Source of the DNA: Mangrovimicrobium sp033283325
GTDB lineage: Bacteria > Pseudomonadota > Gammaproteobacteria > Pseudomonadales > Halieaceae
Direction: 5' to 3'
NCBI GenBank assembly: GCA_033283325.1
Contig: JAWMQO010000002.1
Span: forward strand, 496,001-560,000
Length of the DNA stretch: 64,000 nt
Every line of letters starts with the position of its first letter. Position 1 is the first letter of the stretch. The notes beneath the pieces are model-generated. The model worked only from the letters and a program-made list of their open reading frames with translations. It searched no databases and was not told the origin of the DNA. Positions 58,980 through 64,000 of this stretch are shown here, piece by piece. The position numbers and the translations under genes were made by a program.

Positions 58980-60674
58980 ATGACCGCCACCATCCGTGTA
59001 GCCGCCGCGCAGTTCCATGTCGGGAACGACGTCGCCGCCAATCTCGCCACCTGCCTGCGCATGCTCGACAGCGCCGCCGGGTGCCAGCCGGACCTGGTCC
59101 TGCTGCCGGAATTCTGCAACCACCTGTCCTGGTACGATGACGGGGAACAGTGTTACCAGGTGGCGGTCGAGCTGGACGGTCCCTTCCTCGCGGCCATCGC
59201 AGCGAAGGCGGTGGAGCTCGGCATTTATGTCGCCATCAACTGTACCGTGCGCCGCCCGGGGGGCCTGACCACCGGTTCCAGCCTGCTCTATTCGCCGCAG
59301 GGTGAACTGCTGGCGGACAACACCAAGCAGATCTACATCGGCCACGAGAACACCTTCCTGGAAAAGGCGCTGACACCGGCACCGGTGGTGGACACCCCGC
59401 TTGGCCGCCTCGGCCTCTACGCCTGCATGGACGGGGTGATCAACGAGCCGCCGCGGGCGCTGGCCCTCAATGGCGCCCAGGTGTTGCTGAACAGCTTCAA
59501 TTCCTTCGCAACCGACGAGGGCAGCCTGCACGTGCCGGTGCGGGCGGCGGAGAACCGGGTCTTCGTGGTGGCGGCGAACAAGGTGGGACCCCTGGTGCCG
59601 GAGGGTATGCTCGAGGCGGTAAGCGCCGCCACCGGGATACCGCCGCGCTTTCTTTGCGGCGCCGGCGAGAGCCAGATTGTCGCCCCGGACGGTGAGGTAC
59701 TGGCCATCGCCTCGATGGATCGGGAGGAGGTGATCTTTGCCGACATCCAGCCGGCCCTGGCGCTGGACAAGCGGCGCCCGGATGGCACCGACCTGTTCGC
59801 CAGCCGGCGCCCCTCCCTCTACCAGCCGATCACCGACGACCCCGCCGGCCAGGTACTCCCCGCCATGAATGGCGCACAGAAGTTACCGGCGGCGCTGGTG
59901 CAGTGGGCTGGCGAGGCAGACGCGGCGCAGCTGGGTGAGCAGGTCGCCGCTGCTGTCCAGGGGGGGGCCGCGCTGGTCCTCTTGCCGCCGCTGTTTGCTG
60001 CCGCGAGTGAGCCCGGCGCCGCAGCGGAGCGTTGCGCCGCGCTGCTGCCGGTGATCAGTGCCGCTGCCGGCGCCGCCCATGTCGCCACCAGTGCAATCCT
60101 GTCGGGAGAATCCGGCCTGCAACACTGCGCCGTGCTGCTCGACCACCGCGGAATTGTGCTGCGCCAGCCTCAGGTACACCACTCCGAACGCTTTGCCTTC
60201 AGCGAACTGGCCGATGCATTCACCAGCGTAGAAACGCCCGGGGCGAGGGTGGCGGTGCTCGCCAGTGACGACACGCTGTACCCCGAGACCTTCCGCCTGC
60301 TCGCCCTGCAGGGTGTCGAGGTTGTACTGGTCCCCCTGGCGCCGCTGGAGGACTGGGAGCTGCGTACTGGCCTGGTGGAGCGCGCCGCGGAGAACCGCAT
60401 CAACCTGCTGGCCTGCGCGGCCGATACGCAGTTCGGAGAGAGCCTCGCCTGTGTGCTGCAAACCGACTTCACCGTCTTGACCGAGTGGCAGGAGCGACCC
60501 TTCGACGGCCTGCTCAGCCAGCCGGAGTTGACCCGCTTCCCAGGCACCAGCGGCGTATTCCCGGTGATCCTGCGGCCGGCCAACGCGGCGAACAAGGTAG
60601 TGTCCGAGAACACCGACCTGCTGGCGGATCGCCCCTGGCAGCCCTGCGCTGTGATCAGCGCAGTGAGCTGCTGA
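58980..60674 (+). CDS. Nitrilase-superfamily protein with an active and a degenerate domain
   Basis: A 564-residue protein made of two carbon-nitrogen hydrolase domains. The first (1-270) has the triad Glu44 (LLPEF), Lys116 (NTKQIYIG) and Cys149 (LYACMDGV). The second (about 303-564) keeps the fold but has Pro337 where Glu is expected (LLPPLF) and Ser429 where Cys is expected (LASDDTLYP), so it is probably inactive and structural. It likely hydrolyses an amide, possibly a breakdown product of the tetrapyrrole. It heads the plus-strand operon with the bilin-reductase-like, acyl-CoA dehydrogenase and aldehyde dehydrogenase genes. Confidence 0.82.
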   Translation: MTATIRVAAAQFHVGNDVAANLATCLRMLDSAAGCQPDLVLLPEFCNHLSWYDDGEQCYQVAVELDGPFLAAIAAKAVELGIYVAINCTVRRPGGLTTGSSLLYSPQGELLADNTKQIYIGHENTFLEKALTPAPVVDTPLGRLGLYACMDGVINEPPRALALNGAQVLLNSFNSFATDEGSLHVPVRAAENRVFVVAANKVGPLVPEGMLEAVSAATGIPPRFLCGAGESQIVAPDGEVLAIASMDREEVIFADIQPALALDKRRPDGTDLFASRRPSLYQPITDDPAGQVLPAMNGAQKLPAALVQWAGEADAAQLGEQVAAAVQGGAALVLLPPLFAAASEPGAAAERCAALLPVISAAAGAAHVATSAILSGESGLQHCAVLLDHRGIVLRQPQVHHSERFAFSELADAFTSVETPGARVAVLASDDTLYPETFRLLALQGVEVVLVPLAPLEDWELRTGLVERAAENRINLLACAADTQFGESLACVLQTDFTVLTEWQERPFDGLLSQPELTRFPGTSGVFPVILRPANAANKVVSENTDLLADRPWQPCAVISAVSC

Positions 60675-60789
60675 TTGCCTGTTTTGCCTTTTATCAAGAC
60701 CCTGCGGCTACCGGCCGTGCACACTCAGTGCTGACTGATAGTAATCCCGGTTGCCGCCGCTGCGGCGCCGGCAGCAACTGGAGCGTGGT

Positions 60790-61545
60790 ATGAGTGAGAT
60801 TCAGCAATCCCTCCCGGAAGCCCTTTTCCGCGGCACACTGGAGGCCATCGTGACGCGTTTTGGCCTGGTGGAGCAGGCGGGCGAGGACGGGGGGTCCTAC
60901 ATGACGCTGGAGAGCCAGCTGCCGATGGTGCAGGGCAGTGTCGGTAACGTGCGCCTGTTCACCGGCGCGCCCCTGTTCCGCCTGGTGACCTGTTCGCTGA
61001 CGGTGGCGCCGATGCAACTGGATTCCCACATGCTCTTCGCCTTTACCCCCGGCGCTTCGCCACTGCCTCACTTCACCCTGGATTCGGTCAAGGCCGGCGA
61101 GCACTTCGCCTTTCACCTCGACCTGATACCGCGCCTGGACCTGGGGGCCAACCTCGCCTACCTGGACAGCGTATTCCACCCGCTGACGGAGGTGTTCGAA
61201 GCCGCTCGCGAGATCGAAGGCCTGTCCCGGGCGCACCTGTCGCCGCGCCAGCTGGCGGTGATGTCACCGTGGATGCTCGCGCACCGCGCCGATGCCTCAG
61301 CCTTCGAGGCTATCGAGGGTACCGTGCAGGCCTACCGGGACCACTGGTGCGCGCTGGTGGAGGCCGGCATTCCCGCGGCGGTCTGCGGTGGCGTCAGCGC
61401 CGAGGCGCTGCAGTCCCGCAACCTGGCCAACAAGGCGATGCTGTTCAGCCCGGAGATCGATCCGGTATGGCAGCGCATCGAAGGGCTGATTGGCGCGGAG
61501 GCGGTCGCTGCCCAGCGCGCACTGTTGCTGGGGGCCGACGAATGA
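60790..61545 (+). CDS. Second bilin-reductase-fold (FDBR/RCCR-like) protein
   Basis: A 251-residue protein. The LPHFTLDSVKAGEHFAFHLD stretch (92-111) and the following LIPRLDLGANLAYLDSVFHP match the central PHF...D.......DL.P..D....Y....F pattern of ferredoxin-dependent bilin reductases and RCCR. The rest diverges from the RCCR-like protein at 54372, so this is a separate branch. It may reduce a linear tetrapyrrole at another position. GGAG precedes the ATG. The stop overlaps the acyl-CoA dehydrogenase start (ATGA). Confidence 0.68.
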   Translation: MSEIQQSLPEALFRGTLEAIVTRFGLVEQAGEDGGSYMTLESQLPMVQGSVGNVRLFTGAPLFRLVTCSLTVAPMQLDSHMLFAFTPGASPLPHFTLDSVKAGEHFAFHLDLIPRLDLGANLAYLDSVFHPLTEVFEAAREIEGLSRAHLSPRQLAVMSPWMLAHRADASAFEAIEGTVQAYRDHWCALVEAGIPAAVCGGVSAEALQSRNLANKAMLFSPEIDPVWQRIEGLIGAEAVAAQRALLLGADE

Positions 61546-62840
61546 GTATCGCGCAAGACACGCTGGAAGCTGTCCGGCTGACCGGCGAAGTACTGGTCGA
61601 GAACATGACTGCCGCCGAGCGCGGCCGCGCCGAGCGGGTGGAGTCGGTATTGCCGGCATTGCGCGAACAGGCGGCGGCGGTGGATGCCGAGGGGGCCTTC
61701 CACCGCCCCCATGTGCAGACACTGTCGTCAGCGGGCTTGCTCGGTCTGGTTGTGCCGGAACAGTACGGCGGCCTTGGCGGTGGCCTGCGCGACCTGTGCG
61801 CGGCGACTTTCGCCCTCGCCACCGCCTGCCCGTCCACTGCGCTCACCTTCTTTTTCCACTGCAGCTCCGCCTCCCGCGGGCTGCTGGCCCTGGAGGCCAT
61901 CGACGCCGGCCTGATCGGTGCGGAAGAACAGCCCACCGTGCGCGCCTTCGCCGAGCAGGTCCTGAGCACCATGGGCCGCGGCCAGTGGCTGGCCAATTTC
62001 GCCAGCGAATCGGTGAAGTCGGAAAAGGCGGCGGTCACCATCGGCACCAGCGCCCGCAGGGTCGAAGGCGGCTACCGCCTGAACGGGGTGAAGTCCTTCG
62101 GTTGCGCCACCGGCGTGGCGGACCGCTACCTGGTCACCGCCAGCCTCGAGGGTTACGACACCGCAGAGGGCCTGTGCACCTTTTTCGTCGAGCGCGACGC
62201 CGAGGGCGTCAGCGAGCGGGCGAAGTGGGACGCCATCGGCATGCGCGGCACCGCCACCCACGGCATCGTGCTGGAGGAGGTGTTCGTCGCCGATGACAGC
62301 GCCATGGCGATTCCCGGCGTGTTTACCCGCTGCATGCAGATGAGCCGCGGCTCCTTTGTCGGCAACCAGGTGGCGGGGGTGGCCTGCTACCTCGGCGCGG
62401 CCTGGTCGCTGTACCAGTACACCATCACCGATTTGCGTACCCGGCGCTTCGCCGACAGCGACAAGCCGGTGGGCACCGCGCCCTACCAGCAGGAACTGAT
62501 TGGCAACATGCTCAACGACCTGGAAACCGCGCTGCTCTGGCTGCGCCGGCAGATCGAGCTGGAAAGCGTCGAGACGCCCTTGCTACCAAAACAGGAAGTC
62601 GTAAAGCGCTGGCGCCTGTGCAAGGGCACGGTCGCGGAGGCGGCCTTCCGGGTCGGCACCGCGTCGCTCAAGGCCTGTGGCACCGGCGGTACCGGCAACA
62701 CCGGGGTGCCGGCGCGCGCCCTGCGAGACCTGGCCATGGGCCTGGTGCAGGCCTTCCCCGCCGAGCGCGGCCGGCTGATGGCAGCGCAGATGGAAATCGA
62801 GGGCAGCGAGCAGGCCGCTTTCGGCACCCGCTCGAGTTGA
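61542..62840 (+). CDS. Acyl-CoA dehydrogenase family protein
   Basis: A 432-residue flavoprotein. The N-terminal helical domain contains LLGLVVPEQYGGLGGG, the middle beta domain FASESVKSEKAAV and GYRLNGVKSFGCATGVADRYLV, and the C-terminal domain an ARALRDLAMGLVQAFPAERGRL helix. ACAD-superfamily members act on acyl-CoAs or serve as flavin monooxygenases; I cannot assign which. In this operon, oxidation of a phytol-derived acyl chain or of a tetrapyrrole fragment is possible. Translationally coupled to both neighbours. Confidence 0.82.
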   Translation: MSIAQDTLEAVRLTGEVLVENMTAAERGRAERVESVLPALREQAAAVDAEGAFHRPHVQTLSSAGLLGLVVPEQYGGLGGGLRDLCAATFALATACPSTALTFFFHCSSASRGLLALEAIDAGLIGAEEQPTVRAFAEQVLSTMGRGQWLANFASESVKSEKAAVTIGTSARRVEGGYRLNGVKSFGCATGVADRYLVTASLEGYDTAEGLCTFFVERDAEGVSERAKWDAIGMRGTATHGIVLEEVFVADDSAMAIPGVFTRCMQMSRGSFVGNQVAGVACYLGAAWSLYQYTITDLRTRRFADSDKPVGTAPYQQELIGNMLNDLETALLWLRRQIELESVETPLLPKQEVVKRWRLCKGTVAEAAFRVGTASLKACGTGGTGNTGVPARALRDLAMGLVQAFPAERGRLMAAQMEIEGSEQAAFGTRSS

Positions 62841-64000
62841 AGCCGGTGTTCCGCCCTGCGCAACAACATCCGCTGTTGATCGGCGGCCGCGCCTGCGCGC
62901 CGCACAGCGGGCAGTATTTCGATGTCAGCGCTCCCGCCGATGGCGCCCTGCTGGCCCAGGTGGGCCGCGCCGGCGCGGCGGATGTGGCGGCAGCCGTGGA
63001 ATGTGCCCGCGAGGGCTTCCTCAAATGGTCTGCGCTCGCGCCGGCGGCCAGGGAGGCGGTGCTGCTGCGCGCCGCGGAACTGGTCGCCAGCGAGGGCGAG
63101 GCGCGTTTCCTCGATACCCTCATCGACGAAAGCGGCAGCGTGATCAGCAAGGCGCGCATGGAAATCCGCTACGCGGTGGACCTGTTGCGCACCGCTGCGG
63201 GGGAGGCCCGCCGTCTCTATGGCGACACCTTCCCTAACGACAATCCGGCGCGCCTGTCGCTGGTGCTGCGCGAGCCGCTGGGGGTAGTCGGGGTGATCTC
63301 CCCCTACAACGCGCCGCTGTCGCTACTGGTGAAGATGAGCGCCTTCCCGCTGGCGGCGGGAAACGCCCTGGTGATCAAGCCCTCCGAGGAAACCCCGCTG
63401 ACCGCATTGGCCTTCGGTCAGCTCTTGCTCGACGCTGGCCTGCCCCCGGCGGCGATTTCCATCGTCACCGGCTACGGCGCCGAGTGCGGCGCGCCGCTGG
63501 TGGACCACCCCGACCTCGATTGCATCGCCCTCACCGGTTCCACCGCCACCGGCATCGCCGTGGGCACCGCCGCCATGCGCAGGATGCGCCGCTGCCAACT
63601 GGAGCTCGGTGGCAAGAGTGCGCTGCTGGTACTGGCGGACGCGGACCCGGAGCAAGCCGCGGCCATCGCCGCGGACGGCATCTTCACCCACGCCGGACAG
63701 ATCTGCATGGCCAACTCCCGGGTGGTGGTGGAGGAACGCCTGCTGGAGCCATTTTTGCAGGCCTTCGTGTCCCGGGCCGAGGCCCTGCATTTGGGTGACC
63801 TGCGCGACGAAAGCAGCCGCTACGGCCCCCTGATCAACCGGGCGGCACTGGACAAGGCCCTCGGCCAGGTGGACGTGGCGGTCGCCGCCGGGGCGCAACT
63901 GCTGACCGGCGGCGCGGCCCTGCGTGGCCTGGTCATGCAGCCGACGATATTGCGCGAGCCGCCCCGGGACAGCGCCGTGTGGCGCGAGGAGACCTTCGCC
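62837..64000 (+). CDS. Aldehyde dehydrogenase (3' end outside window)
   Basis: NAD(P)-dependent aldehyde dehydrogenase, open to the last base of the window. The sequence shows GVVGVISPYNAPLSLLVK, the cofactor segment VIKPSEETP, ALTGSTATG, the catalytic Glu in LELGGKSALLV and the catalytic Cys in AGQICMANSRV. TTG 62837 gives a 4-bp overlap with the previous stop like the other junctions of this operon; GTG 62846 is an alternative. It may oxidise phytenal or another aldehyde made by the cluster. Substrate not determinable from sequence. Confidence 0.88.
   Translation, partial: MKPVFRPAQQHPLLIGGRACAPHSGQYFDVSAPADGALLAQVGRAGAADVAAAVECAREGFLKWSALAPAAREAVLLRAAELVASEGEARFLDTLIDESGSVISKARMEIRYAVDLLRTAAGEARRLYGDTFPNDNPARLSLVLREPLGVVGVISPYNAPLSLLVKMSAFPLAAGNALVIKPSEETPLTALAFGQLLLDAGLPPAAISIVTGYGAECGAPLVDHPDLDCIALTGSTATGIAVGTAAMRRMRRCQLELGGKSALLVLADADPEQAAAIAADGIFTHAGQICMANSRVVVEERLLEPFLQAFVSRAEALHLGDLRDESSRYGPLINRAALDKALGQVDVAVAAGAQLLTGGAALRGLVMQPTILREPPRDSAVWREETFA

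Noticed and set aside
56920..58983. 687-codon plus-strand open frame across the second MFS gene
   Set aside because: Antisense to clear membrane-protein genes; composition rich in Gly/Asp/Gln/His as expected for a shadow frame.

Overview
The window is GC-rich, almost fully coding DNA from a gammaproteobacterium. The backbone order psd / rsgA / orn / queG-nnr-tsaE-amiB-mutL-miaA-hfq-hflX-hflK-hflC-DUF2065-hisZ-purA ... tRNA-Leu - rnr-rlmB is the classic gammaproteobacterial block, as in Pseudomonas. Gene content, intergenic REP-type repeats and an algal-pigment theme suggest a marine Cellvibrionales/Halieaceae-like heterotroph. This taxonomic guess is inference; no database search was possible.

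Region 1 (1-18.6 kb) is housekeeping: a PhoH-type ATPase cut by the window edge, phosphatidylserine decarboxylase, ribosome GTPase RsgA, oligoribonuclease, queuosine, NADHX-repair and tRNA t6A/i6A genes, mismatch repair, Hfq, HflX and the HflKC complex, HisZ and PurA. Its gaps hold unusual palindromic elements. Two copies of an identical 58-nt core sit inside unrelated, locus-specific inverted-repeat arms between hflX and hflK. A third copy lies at 38.9 kb and a diverged relative at 3.6 kb.

Region 2 (18.6-44.4 kb) lies between purA and the tRNA-Leu/rnr pair and looks like accessory DNA. It holds a sulfotransferase-like gene plus a glycosyltransferase, a translationally coupled pair encoding a C-terminally anchored secreted protein and a collagen-like protein with a CRP-type site upstream, nucleotide-sugar genes (UDP-glucuronate-type epimerase, tviB, galE), a DUF218 protein, a diguanylate cyclase, a minimal AraC-type regulator, M48 protease and LemA, transporters, a DUF11-type repeat protein, and a selenium module (selD-selU plus a PhnD-like ABC transporter likely to import a selenium oxyanion).

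Region 3 (44.4-47.9 kb) returns to the backbone: tRNA-Leu(CAG), rnr, rlmB.

Region 4 (47.9-64 kb, running off the end) is the most notable part. It encodes a Rieske monooxygenase of the pheophorbide a oxygenase type, a red chlorophyll catabolite reductase (RCCR) homologue, a chlorophyllase-like alpha/beta hydrolase, an SDR resembling chlorophyll b reductase (NYC1/NOL), a second bilin-reductase-fold protein, two beta-rich putative pigment-binding proteins, two paralogous MFS transporters, a nitrilase-family protein with a dead second domain, an acyl-CoA dehydrogenase and an aldehyde dehydrogenase. A Crp/Fnr regulator with FNR-like recognition residues is encoded inside it, and three promoters in the cluster carry FNR-like dyads at the same distance from a -10 box. 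I propose a regulated chlorophyll / linear tetrapyrrole breakdown cluster in a bacterium.
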